Below, piece after piece: positions 38,471-49,849 of a DNA stretch of 64,000 nt; position 1 is the stretch's first letter, and each line of letters starts with the position of its first letter. Origin of the DNA: Siphonodentalium dalli (taxonomy: Eukaryota > Mollusca > Scaphopoda > Gadilida > Siphonodentaliidae). The DNA is taken from assembly GCA_032622095.1 (NCBI GenBank), contig CP136064.1:132315129-132379128 (forward strand), written 5' to 3'. The notes beneath the pieces were generated by a model. The model did not search any database. It was not told the origin of the DNA and saw nothing but the letters and a program-made list of their open reading frames with translations. Both the position numbers and the translations under genes were made by a program.

Positions 38471-38929
38471 CCCCAGCCAAACATTCAGTTCGATATATTT
38501 TAGGGCTGATTACAACCCCTCCCCATGACGCCCATATCCTGTTCAACGGTCAGGAAATTTGGCGTATCTGATTATATCGTAATTTCCATGTAGATCGAAA
38601 TGGTTTAAATCATATTAATGAACCATAACTCTGTAATTTGCCTATTTTTGAAAATTCTTTCTGTTTCGGACTCAGTATCTGTTAGTAGTTTTAATGGCGG
38701 AGGAAAGACTGCTTAGAATGTTAATTAATAATATAGGTATTGCAGTGCATCATCGCTACACAGATTCGTTATCGGCTCTGTAATTGAGAGTTAAATGTAA
38801 TAGAGAGATAACTCTATCACAATCGGTAACGCTCGTTGATTGCTTACCCATCAGCTCTAAAACTTCGGAAATTGCAGTAATGTTGTCCGTATATACTACC
38901 AAATAAATGCAGTGGTCAAAATATAAAAA

Positions 38930-39260
38930 TCTAGATTCGCGATTTTTCCAATTTTTTCCCTTTACGAGTTTCGGTGGAATTTGCCAAAAGCCTCGACCCA
39001 CACCGGGGCGTACGCACGCTCTCAGTTTTGGCAGGTTGCTTTCATGGCAGAGAGGTCAAACTTAGGGGACCAACCTAGGATAAATATATGTACCTGCCCG
39101 TGAATTAGCCTTGCTCCTTCGTTAACCCGTTTGCAGTTGGCGTCAAGAATAGATGGTTCGAATTAGAGCAATAAATATCAACCGTTAACAACGTTATACG
39201 CTACAATTGAATTGAATACATGTACCAGGAGTAAACCGTCCACTCAAAGGGTCTATTCAT
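38930..39260 (+). repeat. Dispersed repeat G, copy 1
   Basis: It shares an ordered set of motifs with 41510-41800 and 41870-41975: a T-rich start, TTTCGGTGRAATTTGCCAA, an ACGC-CTCTC block, GGCAGGTTG, GAGCGGTCAAA-like sequence, CTCGCTCCTT-GTTA-CCCGTTT and GAGTAAAC-GT. Copies are only about 65-70% alike, so the family is old. Confidence 0.55.
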
Positions 39261-39666
39261 ATTGCACACGCGCTGGCGATTAAGCGCCGAGTTTTTTAAA
39301 GTCGAGCGGCTCTACGTGCGTTCGATTGCATTCCTTCCTCCCAGTGCAGTTTTTTTTCTCCCCCAATAGCGGTAGGGGTCTGACGCAAACAAAATCATAC
39401 ACAGGGCTGGGGTGGGGGATGATAAAGTACTTTGGGTAGGGGGTGACCACATATATGTTGACACATCAACTTAAATTTCCTCGGTTAAATTGAACTGAGG
39501 TCTCATGTCCACTCAGGTATGTTGAGTACCACGAGCCATACCATCACAATGGCACCAGTTTTTGGGGAACAATTTATAATTAGCTGGATAAATATTTACT
39601 ATAGGACTATCATAGAAATAGGGGGGTTCAATTCCATGATGATGGGAATAAATATGGCAATATTAT

Positions 39667-39812
39667 ACAGTTATCGCATTGTTTCGAGGTTGACACGAGG
39701 AATTGTCAACTCGAGGTAGTCAATATTCACCAAGGCCGTAGGCCGAGGTGAATATTGACTTCCAAGGGCTGACAATTCCTCGAGTCAACCAAGAAATAAT
39801 GCGATAACTGTT
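39667..39812. repeat. Large foldback palindrome (repeat F centre)
   Basis: Arms of about 65 bp pair around AAGGCCGTAGGCCGAG: the left runs ACAGTTATCGCATTGTTTCG to GTCAATATTCACC, and the right is its near-complement. The right arm continues into repeat F (to 40051), which recurs at 31214-31510. Confidence 0.8.
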
Positions 39813-40051
39813 TTATTATATGAAACGCGCTTTGATTGGACAAGACGTTGTGACGTTGAACGTCGCTGTGAAAATGCTATCTATTTTCAGGTCTGATAAT
39901 AAGTTATGTTAACCCCTGAAGTATCTGACGTCACTCAGAACTGTTACTAACCTCTTGTTTGATCAATGAGGTGAACATCGTTAGATATCTCGATATTTTC
40001 GTTACGTTTTAACATAGGAATTGGGAAAGAAACTTATGATCATATAATAAG
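39813..40051 (+). repeat. Dispersed repeat F, copy 2 (body)
   Basis: About 95% identical to 31272-31510, ending in CTTATGATCATATAATAA in both copies. Confidence 0.75.
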
Positions 40052-40550
40052 CATAGTTGATGAAACATGAAACGCATAAAACACCATAAAGTACGATCAC
40101 AAGACAGGCAACAGGAGTTTTATGTACATAATTGTTACTATCACTCAAACTCATCAAAAGTGTACGATTCAAGTGGTTCGATCAGATCTTTCAAACTTTT
40201 ACTTATAGTTAGCGGAGTCTGACACAAATTGTCTTTCTATATAGAACTATTTTAAAACAGGTGCACTTAAACATGATATCCAGTAAAAATTACAGGGAAA
40301 GACGGGATGGGAACCTCCCCCTAAATGTGTTGGAGAAAAAAAGTAGTTTTGTATGTGGGGAAGATGGTGGACCCATGTTTGGGTACCCTGTGTACGACCA
40401 TTTTTTTCTTTTTACATACCCCCCCCCCCCCCCATCATCGATTGCTCAATTAATGATACAGCCGGTGGCAACAATAACAGTGTTCCACTAGAATTGATGA
40501 ACCACCATGCACGAGTCAAATAAGTACAAATGACAATAAGTGATGTGACT

Positions 40551-40600
40551 CAGAATTCGACCTTAAGAGTCTTGCATGCGTTGTTTAAGGTCGAATTCTG
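40551..40600. repeat. Hairpin with perfect 16-bp arms
   Basis: CAGAATTCGACCTTAA (40551-40566) and its exact complement (40585-40600) enclose an 18-bp loop. Confidence 0.75.
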
Positions 40601-41509
40601 TCGCAAGGATGCTGTTCACACGAGCGATTGATTTCAATTTGATCGTCATTGGCGGCTTATCATCAGTGACCGCACATGCTAAACGGAACATGCCAATCAA
40701 TCGTGGCCAGATATTTGACCTATTATGTGAATGTTCTATCAGTAATAGTTGATTCAGTTGAAAAATGCCGGCCAGTTGGAGTTATCTGCAGTCGAAAAAA
40801 CGGAAATTAATTGTCTTGTGGTTGGCAGGAATAGAACACACATCAGTTGTAAATATTCCGACCATATGGATTGCAGGATCTCAATATTTCCAACAGTTAT
40901 ATAGGAAAATGGCAACATATATAAAGGGATTGGGTGAATAGGATTTAAAGTGGTTTCAAAAATACCCCAAGCGAAAAATGTCAACACATGCAAGGGAGTG
41001 GGGTGAATAAAGATTCACCCATTTTGGAATTTCGGGTTCCAAGGGAATGGTCAAGATGGATATTTATGTGGTACCCCACTCCTCAACGGAGAATCTCTAA
41101 CATTACATATCCCCGTATATATAGATTCACAATCTTATCTTGGGTAGAGTTTTGTGCGAGACTGACAGGTGATATAATTCCATTGGATTTTACAAAAATC
41201 ATCACCGATGCGTTGGAAACTTCGTTTCAAGCCATTTCCTTTCCGTACTTCATTTATTATTTTGTCGGCATCAGTTATGAGAATGACTGTATCCGGACGT
41301 TATATGCTGGTCGTGTTAACCATGCCATTCCCTGTAACGGCTATCTCGAGGACGAGGTTGATAGCAGAAGATGATTGGTCACGAATAGCTAGGACGTGGT
41401 TGGTTGATGAAGGTAATTGGTCACGAATAGCTCTGCGTGCGTTATGTTAACACACACCTTAAAAAACGCGGCGATTAATCCCACTACTAACCACATCCAA
41501 TCGTCAAAA
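40601..41509. other. No gene supported; short direct repeat
   Basis: TTGGTCACGAATAGCT occurs twice (about 41375 and 41419), about 43 bp apart. An overlapping 128-codon frame has no recognisable features. Confidence 0.3.
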
Positions 41510-41800
41510 CGTTTTTGTCTCAATGTTTGATTTTTTGAGTATTTTCCCCCCATTGATTTTCGGTGAAATTTGCCAAGTCTGAACGCATCCCGACGCGAGC
41601 TCTCCGTTTGGGCAGGTTGTATTTACAAAAGAGCGGTCAAATTTTGGAGGCGTACCTATAGTATACCGACGTACGTGCTCCTGCATTAAGCTCGCTCCTT
41701 GGTTAGCCCGTTTGGATTTTGGGCTAAAAATAGGTTATTGGTACACTACTTACATATTCGTATTTACGTTATCACGAGTAAACTGTTCGCTCTAAAAGAT
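41510..41800 (+). repeat. Dispersed repeat G, copy 2
   Basis: The second member of the family described at 38930-39260, with TTTCGGTGAAATTTGCCAA, CTCTCCGTTTGGGCAGGTTG and CTCGCTCCTTGGTTAGCCCG. Confidence 0.55.
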
Positions 41801-41869
41801 AGAAAATAGCACCAGAGTTCGTGAGGATACTACCCATCAGATGCAGTCGTCAACATGATTTTATCTCGA

Positions 41870-41975
41870 TGTTTGAATTTTGCAACATTTTCCTTTACGA
41901 TTTTTTGTGGAATTTTCCAAAAGTCTCAATTCATCCCGACGCCCACTCTCCGTTGGACGGGTTGCTTTAAGAGTT
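41870..41975 (+). repeat. Dispersed repeat G, copy 3 (5' part only)
   Basis: It matches the first 100 bp of the other copies (GTGGAATTTTCCAAAAGTCT, CTCTCCGTTGGACGGGTTG) and then diverges. Confidence 0.5.
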
Positions 41976-42679
41976 GGTGGAAGTATAATTATTCCCATAC
42001 ATGGCTGGGTTTCGCATAAAACTATGCGTAATTATATGGATACAGAAACAACGAATGTATTTCCAAATCCACCTCCAACAAAATATACTTTCAAGAATTC
42101 GTCTTGAAAGAATATATTGTTATATCTTGGAGGAAGAGTTGTCAAATTCTGAGAGGAAGGTCGCTAAATCCGAGACAGAAATTATCACGGAAAAACTAGA
42201 ATATAAGTGAATTATGATCTACATGATAAACATTAGACAGCTGGGTGGCATTCAGCGTATATTTGTAGTCTTTATTCTTTAGATATCTACTGGTGGTACA
42301 TTATCGTTCTCGTTCCAAAAAATAAAACATTCTTTCCCCGAAAATTTATTCCAGATAATGAGTATGTAATTTTTGTTTTTTTTGTTGTTGCAATAATGCG
42401 TTTTGTATTTGCGACCATTATATATCGCCCTGAATAATGCGCACATGCATCAACATCTATAGTAAATACTAACCTGCTTCTCTGACATTTCAATATTGTG
42501 ACGTAAACAAACTTCACAAACATAAATTTAGCACTTAGAGACATCATGTTGTCTCTCGGAGGACAACTGTTGGCTGGGTGGACGAATTCAATACTGATCT
42601 CAGTAAGTCCTGGTGGTACCAGGTTATATCCTCCAATACCTCATCAATTCTCAAACGGATTATATCTCCAGTGAAGGCT

Positions 42680-43018
42680 TTAATTCTCATCATTTGGATT
42701 CCTGGGTTTGACAATATGTAAATTCTGCAAGATTTTATTCGCAGCTGCTCGGACCGGAACAATGTTCGACTTGCTACATGTACTGTCGTCTGTAAAACTT
42801 GTGTCATCGCTAAAATGAACGTGTTTAATGTTTGGCATTTTTAATAAAGATAGTTGTTGGTCATCAAGGCTCACATGGGACATGCGTTCTATGCACATAC
42901 ATGTTTGCAGCATAGCATTTGTGTATTTTTCGGTATGTTTTATAAGAGCGCAGCGTGATAATTCGGTTGGTCGAAAAATCACTTCCTGATTTTCTTTATT
43001 GGCCAATTGGGATGCCAT
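42680..43018 (-). CDS. Unidentified short ORF (113 codons)
   Basis: From the ATG at 43018-43016 (context ATTAAGATGG) the frame reads MASQLANKENQEVIFRPTEL and runs to a stop at 42680. The composition is protein-like: balanced charged and polar residues, four Cys, an acidic-Ser patch (FSDDTSFTDDSTCSKSN) and no low complexity. The frame is also open for 35 codons upstream. A second frame opens across the end (42544-42807; contains GDIIRLRIDEVLEDITWYHQ) and also looks protein-like, so this may be one exon of a spliced gene, a decayed gene or an ORF1-like fragment of an unseen element. I do not recognise it. Confidence 0.4.
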   Translation of the reverse strand: MASQLANKENQEVIFRPTELSRCALIKHTEKYTNAMLQTCMCIERMSHVSLDDQQLSLLKMPNIKHVHFSDDTSFTDDSTCSKSNIVPVRAAANKILQNLHIVKPRNPNDEN

Positions 43019-43123
43019 CTTAATTATGGTGGAATATGATTCCCTCGATTCTGATACATTTGAGTGATCATTTTTGACAATTGTGATATAACATGTTGCC
43101 ATCCCGTACTTAAAATACCACAA

Positions 43124-44369
43124 AATATAAACATAGCTACAATCAATCGCGAAATCTGCAAATTGTGAGGGGGGGGTAATAAAATATTGCAGAGAACATC
43201 AAGTAAATCAGTGAATTATTTCCATATCAATAAACTCAGATGACTAAATATGTTACTCCCACAACACCTAAAGTATCCAAGTCTGGTATAGTAACTTCTC
43301 ATAGTAGCTGCCCCAGTAGCTGCCCCAGTAGACTAAAAAAAGTGGTATGGAATAATGCTGAGCTGGTTGACAGACTAATCAGAAAATTGTTACAAATTAT
43401 AGAATTGTGTGTATCCTGAGTGGACGTCGGCTTGCTAATATCAGCAATTGATCAAGTAATAGTTCCAATTGCAGCCTGGTAAATCTCCTCTCTGTTTATC
43501 TAATTTCAAAATATGTCAACTCTAGTTGAACAGGAGCTTAACGTCTGATATGTCACGTACGTGTCTACAAAATGTAAGTAGTGACTCGAAAGTAAAGATT
43601 GAGTTCCTTGTCCTGAGATAATGCTATCAGCTAAAAAGGTATTACAGACAAATATTCAAACACATGTTCGGTTCATGTAATACGGTAGCTTACATGGGGA
43701 AAATGATATCTCACTGGATATGTATAATTTGTTTTTGTAAAATTGGATGCATATTTTGCCTTATAATATAGCTATCAGCTTCTGAATGAATACTATATTT
43801 GTCCACTTCATCCATGCATTAAAATTTCCATTTAGCAGTGAGAAATTTGACCACCAAGGCTGACCTAGCATACTCAGGTCACGCACTGACCTGGAAATAA
43901 ACTCTTAATACATGTATGTGGTAGTCAAAGGACCTATCAGTCAGCATTTGAAAATTTGAAAAATATTCATTAAAACATAGGTACTAAAAATAGTTAAACC
44001 GTCGTTTGGACTAAATGTGGTAAGTTCCCAGTGGTACGAAAAATATATGTAGGGTTTTATGCGGTTTCGGACCAAAAGTAGTTTGCCAGATGCCAGATGC
44101 AAAAAAAGGGCATACCTTCCTGCAATTGTTTTATTACCCCCCCCCCCCCCCCTGAGTACAATGTGTTGTTAATAACTTGTTAGACCCGGCTAAAGGTTGA
44201 CAGGTCTTCTGCGGTGGTTGGAGGACGAAAACATGACAATGTACAATAATGTACGTAAGTTACCATCCATGTCGGAATAAACAGTTGTAGGCATGGTATA
44301 GAGACAACTGATAAAGACTTGGATTACCTTTGTGCGGAAGTAAAGAGGAAATTGACACTTGCAGGGGTG
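43124..44369. other. No gene supported; homopolymer runs
   Basis: It contains a G run near 43170 and a poly(C) run at about 44138-44152. No element ends were found. Confidence 0.3.
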
Positions 44370-44646
44370 CTGTGCTCATCTGTTCTCCCCTACCCAGGGG
44401 TGTGCTCATCTGTTCTCCCTACCCAGGGTGTGCTCATATGTTCTCCCCTGCCATGCTCATCTGTTCTCCCCTACCCAGGGTGTGCTCATCTGTTCTCCCC
44501 TACCATGCTCATCTGTTCTCCCTTACCCAGGGGTGTACTCATCTGTTCTCCCCTACCATGCTCATATGTTCCCCCCTACCCAGTGGTGTGCTCATCTGTT
44601 CTCAACTACCCAGGGGTGTGCTCATCTGTTCTCCCCTACCATGCAT
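44370..44646 (+). repeat. Minisatellite, about ten units of 23-30 bp
   Basis: The core CTCATCTGTTCTCCCCTACC is followed alternately by CAGGGGTGTG (long unit) or ATG (short unit). The array has few stops and is open in all three plus frames, which produces long artificial ORFs. Confidence 0.9.
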
Positions 44647-44649
44647 TCC

Positions 44650-46057
44650 GACCCAATTAAATGCACGATAGAACATTCGAATCGAAACTGTTACGATTTA
44701 TGCTTGCAACGTGGACATAGTAATATTGACAATACAAAGCAGTTCGTAAAATCGTAAAAGAGAAGTCCGCGCAGCGAGTTATACAGCCATAACTAGCATC
44801 CAAGCATAATAGGAACTAACGTTCTCGGAAAGAGTATTAAGTACTCATATTAGCTTCTTGACTAGGGCTGGCCGGGTAATCAGATAGTTAGACCAAGAAA
44901 AAATGCAGAATCACGGCTACCAACGAAGTTTTACACCCAGAATGGTCAGTCTCACGTAACATCGGTAATACGAGTTATATGCTCGGCTGGCAGAAACGGC
45001 ATGGAAAGCATCTTCCCCAGAAAGTGATATATCTCCCTTCTGGTTATGCGCTGATTGAAAGATAAAAAACAACTTTGGTGTTGAGTCCCAGACAAACAAT
45101 AGCAATGTGCACGGCATGGACCAGAAAAGAGCGTCCCATGTAGTCTATTCCTAATGTGGTAGAAATAAAGAGCGTTTTTTAAACAGTTTTTTCCAGAGCG
45201 AATAAATGAGTTTTCTTCTCTGTTTTTTTTTCTTTGGAGAATTATTTCAATCATTATAACATAGTCGTATAAGAGCGACGTATTTTATGCCAAAGGGTTA
45301 AACAGATGCGGAGATTTAAACCAGAAACTTTTAGAAACGCAAACATGTTCGGTAGCGAAACATTTCACCGATAGATCACTACGCTACCAATACGCCATAC
45401 CGCATGGAATTCCAAAGAAGTAAGCAATAAAATAAAGCGACAAAGTATTTGGACAAATTTACAACATAATCATGAATCGCGAGAGTTGGGAAAAATGTTA
45501 ATTAGGCTGCGAAGCGATTGGGATAACTCTTGAGCAGGAATTGGGAGAACTATATTTTTACACGTAGGGGTGAGCGGCGCGGTCGGTGTCAACTTTCTTT
45601 CCAACTTATCGATCGAAGAAGACGGTCAACAATTTTTGAAAACCCTCCCTCCCTCCCATTTTCGGTTGTTGTTGGAGAGCACACAGGGTTGGTGTCTTTG
45701 CCCCCCCCACTTTCGGGGTTTGTTTTTGCTGGCGGCGGTTATTGCGCCTCAAAAATTGTTAATTGTTTTTATTATTATTCATGTATCGGCTTCCTGTAAT
45801 TATGTTTTGCTAAACAGGTAGCTAAAACCGCATTCCATTGTTTGTCTTTATTTTAACCCTGTGGGATAAAAATTATAGTATTTATAAAAAAAAACTTAAT
45901 TGTGTTTTTATTTAATTTAATTATGTAGGCCTAATTATGTTTTTAAAAACAATCTGTTTTACACACGGCTTGTGACAAGTGGAAAACACAACCACGAATC
46001 GTGTACCCCGGAAAACGCTATCGAATGTCCTGCCACATTCCAGCCTCGAAGTCTAAG
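44650..46057. other. No gene supported
   Basis: A GC-richer patch at about 45560-45740 has overlapping open frames of low complexity (C/T runs). I see no gene or element in it. Confidence 0.3.
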
Positions 46058-46930
46058 ACAAATTCTTGGAGTCTGATATTCGATGGTAGTCGTTTATATG
46101 GCTCGGAGCACTGAATAGTAGTCATCTTTCTTTCTGCCTTCCATGATGACGAACTCCAAAGGGATCTGCGTTTAGTTGTCGTTGCATTTCACGAATGAGT
46201 GGATGGACAGAAGTTGAGACCATGGTTTGTTGATTACACGGAATGTTGCATTCAGGTACCAGATTTTGGACGAGAAGTTGAAGGCGCTCCATGTAGAACA
46301 CAAGATTTTGTCTGCTGGTCTCGGTGCAGTGGACGTCGATCAGATATAATTCAGGGGCGTTGGCGTCTAAAAAGGCAAAAACAACAAGTTTGATTAGAGT
46401 GCGAATTAATCATATAAATGTTGTTACGATAATCTATAATGTACAACCGGATTACAATCATATATATATATATATCAGTCTGATTACGAAGGTATACTTA
46501 ACTTATTGTTATGCCCGACGAGTTGACTGTAAAGTGTTTTCCATTTACAAGCTGACAATTGGCTTATGTAATTGTAAAATTTAGTGCCAATGTGGATTCG
46601 TATTAGAAACAAAAATATATATATACCAGGTTGGGGCATGACGAACAAGTAAAGTTTGTAGTCTCTTGGCCTGTCGGTATTCAATTTGGGAAATGACGCT
46701 GCTGCACGTTCTATGATGCCACCTACTACAAAAATTACACTGCACACGTTTTTTGGCGGCCGACAACTTCTGAGGAACAGTCGATGCAGATATCACTATC
46801 GTCAGAAGACATGGTTGAAAGCAACAAACGGCGAACATCTGCATTCAACGTCGCATCTACTGGACTGTGTAAACACGCTTTAGTATGTACTACCGAATCA
46901 TAACAAACGGCGAATATAAACGCAACATTA
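46058..46930 (-). repeat. 873-bp direct repeat R, left copy (PHD-like coding)
   Basis: Nearly identical to 48804-49677 (offset 2746). On the minus strand it encodes a PHD-like finger near 46690-46810 (CNFCSRWHHRTC followed by IEYRQAKRLQTLL) and further down an open stretch with APELYLIDVHCTETSRQ near 46270-46340. Its left end is the first 70 bp of the LINE RT region seen intact at the right copy. Confidence 0.85.
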
Positions 46931-48803
46931 TATTTATTGTGTGCCTCCTATGTGGAGAAGAATATATATAAAGGTTACAATATGGTATATATATGTATAT
47001 GGTTATCACAGCGTCGTTGAAAACACACCAACACAGAGCTGTAGTATATTGTTTTAACGTAGCCATATGCGTGTGAGTTGAGAGTGTATGTTTATACAGT
47101 ATTAGTTATAACATGGTATATGCGAGCGATGATCGATACCATGGCGTGTATCAATGACAACAATATACTGGCTACTCTAATATCAATTTGAGTTCCCGCG
47201 AATAAAGCGACACATGGTGAGCAAGTAAGTTGATGAGTCCAGAATAATAAGCTCCATTTGATGCAACACTTCGTCGGGAATGGTAACTACCTCTGTTCCA
47301 AGAAGAAAAGCACATAGTGTAGAGTCACTGGTTGTGTCCATATATAGGTATGGTTCTATCCCATAGTGGTTGAGTATATGGTCGTAATAACCATTCCTCA
47401 TGCAGGTGATGTGATCGGAAGTACAGTAGCGTATCGCGTGAAGAAGTTCATTAGCATAGCGCATACGACAAGCGTCACACACAAGGTTATTTTTGTATGT
47501 CGTTTTGTTCAAAAGCAATCCGAGATTTTTCAACTTTTCGCCATAATGAGGGTATTTCCTAAGTAATACCCATATACTCCAGTTTGCTGATGGATTTGAG
47601 TGCGTTGTCTGGAATGTTTTAAGACTTGTGTCTCCGGAAACAGAAGCTAGCCATTCTCTCTCATAACTTTCCCAAACTGATTGCTGAATCAGACGTTTCC
47701 ACGAACACTTAGATGGGAAGTTACCAGTTTCCACGAAAGAGTCCAGATGAGTTCGTAGATCATACAGCTGTAGAAGTTCAATTATATCTGGAACAAATCC
47801 TGTAGTCAGGCGAGCAAAAAGAGTGAATTTGAAGAACTTCTGAAGAAATATTCTGAGGGGAACCTGGCGATCCTGTGGTAGATAAATCAATGAACATAAA
47901 AAAGAAAGTTTCTTGATGTGAATTTGTCTCTCGAGTGGCAGAAGTCCAAGCAAGCTTAGAGAAATACACGTGGGAGTACGCGATGGGAGAGACTGGATGT
48001 GTTTCACGCACACTCGGTAAGATTTCTCCATTGTGTACATGGTAGTTTTGTTCGGGAGTTCCATTAGTTCGCACCCATATAGGGCTTTGGGCAGTGCAAC
48101 AGATTGTAGCAGACTTGTCATCGTTATTGGAGTGCACATTTTGAATAAGCTTTTGCCAGCCAAACTGAAATAAGATTTCCTCAGTTTTTCAGATAATAGA
48201 GAAGAACGGGTTGGCACGCACTGAAATTTGCACTGCTTAATACCAAGATGAACACATTCTGTCGCTTCTGTTAGTGGACTGTCACCGAGAAGCCACGTCC
48301 TGTTGTTAGCAGAGTTTTGATGCTTTGTCTCATTGAAGACGACGACGACGCTCTTTTTATTTGAGAATTCGAACCGCCATCGCTGGCTGTATTTGTAACA
48401 AACGTCAATCAAACACTCGAGACCGGATTTGGACAATGAAACGAGAGCAATATCGTCAGCAGCTGAAGGTGCCCCACAAGAGATGTCTCCTATGTGTAGA
48501 CCGTGTTCAGAATCACAGAGAGAGTTCAGTAGTTCATTTATGAATACCAGATAGAAGAAGGGGGATGTTACGGCCCCCTACCTTGTTCCTTGTAAGATGT
48601 CGAAAGGCTCCGAGAGCGAGCCGCTGTACATTACACGGCTGGTGCAATTTGTGTGCATGTTTGCCACAACACGCAGAACTTTACCTTTTAAACCTAGATC
48701 GTATAGTTTCACAAGAAGGCCTTCGTGCCACACACGATCGAACGCCTTCGCAGAGTCCAAAAAACACACAAATGCTCTTGAATGTAAGTCGCTCGCATAT
48801 GAA
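46931..48803 (-). mobile_element. LINE 3: RT and C-terminal part between two direct repeats
   Basis: On the minus strand the RT starts in the right repeat (QEFVSYASD) and continues FVCFLDSAKAFDRVWHEGLL, SPFFYLVFINELLNSL and the active-site block SAADDIALVSL (near 48455), then the thumb and a C-terminal CDACRMRYANELLHAIRYC zinc-finger-like motif. It ends at 47183 and is followed by about 250 bp of 3' sequence. It lies downstream of the host gene and is related to LINEs 1 and 2. The front half of the RT and the whole endonuclease are missing. Confidence 0.88.
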
Positions 48804-48871
48804 ACAAATTCTTGGAGTCTGATATTCGATGGAAGTCGTTTATATGGCTCGGAGCACTGAATAGTAGTCAT
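47183..48871 (-). pseudogene. LINE 3 reverse transcriptase ORF with one in-frame stop
   Basis: A single frame runs from about 48871 to 47183, interrupted only by TAG at 48578-48580, where the family has Gln (LQGTRQG), so a CAG to TAG change is likely. The stretch after the stop is open for about 465 codons (first Met 417 codons from the end). It carries RT motifs, the AADD box, the thumb (GKSLFKM...YGCELMELP) and the C-terminal Cys/His motif. It is the best preserved RT in the window, hence younger than LINEs 1 and 2. Confidence 0.85.
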
Positions 48872-49677
48872 CTTTCTTTCTGCCTTCCATGATGACGAAC
48901 TCCAAAGGGATCTGCGTTTAGTTGTCGTTGCATTTCACGAATGAGTGGATGGACAGAAGTTGAGACCATGGTTTGTTGATTACACGGAATGTTGCATTCA
49001 GGTACCAGATTTTGGACGAGAAGTTGAAGGCGCTCCATGTAGAACACAAGATTTTGTCTGCTGGTCTCGGTGCAGTGGACGTCGATCAGATATAATTCAG
49101 GGGCGTTGGCGTCTAGAAAGGCAAAAACAACAAGTTTGATTAGAGTGCGAATTAATCATATAAATGTTGTTACGATAATCTATAATGTACAACCGGATTA
49201 CAATCATATATATATATATATATCAGTCTGATTACGAAGGTATACTTAACTTATTGTTATGCCCGACGAGAAGACTGTAAAGTGTTTTCCATTTACAAGC
49301 TGACAATTGGCTTATGTAATTGTAAAATTTAGTGCCAATGTGGATTCGTATTAGAATCAAAAAAATATATATACCAGGTTGGGGCATGACGAACAAGTAA
49401 AGTTTGTAGTCTCTTGGCCTGTCGGTATTCAATTTGGGAAATGACGCTGCTGCACGTTCTATGATGCCACCTACTACAAAAATTACACTGCACACGTTTT
49501 TGGCGGCCGACAACTTCTGAGGAACAGTCGATGCAGATATCACTATCGTCAGAAGACATGGTTGAAAGCAACAAACGGCGAACATCTGCATTCAACGTCG
49601 CATCTACTGGACTGTGTAAACACGCTTTAGTATGTACTACCGAATCATAACAAACGGCGAATATAAACGCAACATTA
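48804..49677 (-). repeat. 874-bp direct repeat R, right copy (PHD-like coding)
   Basis: The partner of 46058-46930, about 98-99% identical with a few single-base and TA-run differences. The minus frame from about 49560 reads MSSDDSDICIDCSSEVVG, then VQCNFCSRWHHRTC and IEYRQAKRLQTLL: a C-x2-C ... C-x2-C-W-H-x3-C pattern of PHD-type fingers found in many LINE ORFs and some chromatin proteins. An open stretch with LIDVHCTETSRQ follows before the RT. Confidence 0.8.
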
Positions 49678-49734
49678 ATGAGAATATTATGTATGAAAAG
49701 AAAAGAAAAAGAAATAAGTGCACAAACGTCTTCG

Positions 49735-49845
49735 ATGAAGTGGCGAAACGTCCAAGCACCTGGGCCGAAACAACCAAGTGCCAAACATACAGGTGCCGAA
49801 ACGTCCAGAAAACCAGGTGCCGAAACGTCCTGCACCCCAGTGTGA
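49735..49845 (+). repeat. Minisatellite with GGTGCCGAAACGTCC units
   Basis: Four or five units of about 22-26 bp, each with GTGCCGAAACGTCC or a close variant (GGGCCGAAACAACC, AGTGCCAAACATAC). Confidence 0.7.
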
Positions 49846-49849
49846 ATCT

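Noticed and set aside
40988-41450. Two overlapping plus ORFs of 128 and 80 codons
   Set aside because: No recognisable motif, no clear splice sites, and the end covers a short direct repeat.
44319-44757. Three overlapping 113-132 codon ORFs
   Set aside because: They are the minisatellite read in three frames.
37319-45301. TTAACCCTTTG at 37319 and CAAAGGGTTAA at 45291 as ends of one 8-kb piggyBac-like element
   Set aside because: Only about 8 bp of the ends match and unrelated repeats fill the interval; the left end alone may be a relic.
48940-49390. Intron between the PHD-like finger and the LIDVHCTETSRQ segment
   Set aside because: Donor ACCTG|GTATAT and acceptor CCTTTCTAG look good, but the phases (2 and 1) do not match and joining gives an immediate stop.
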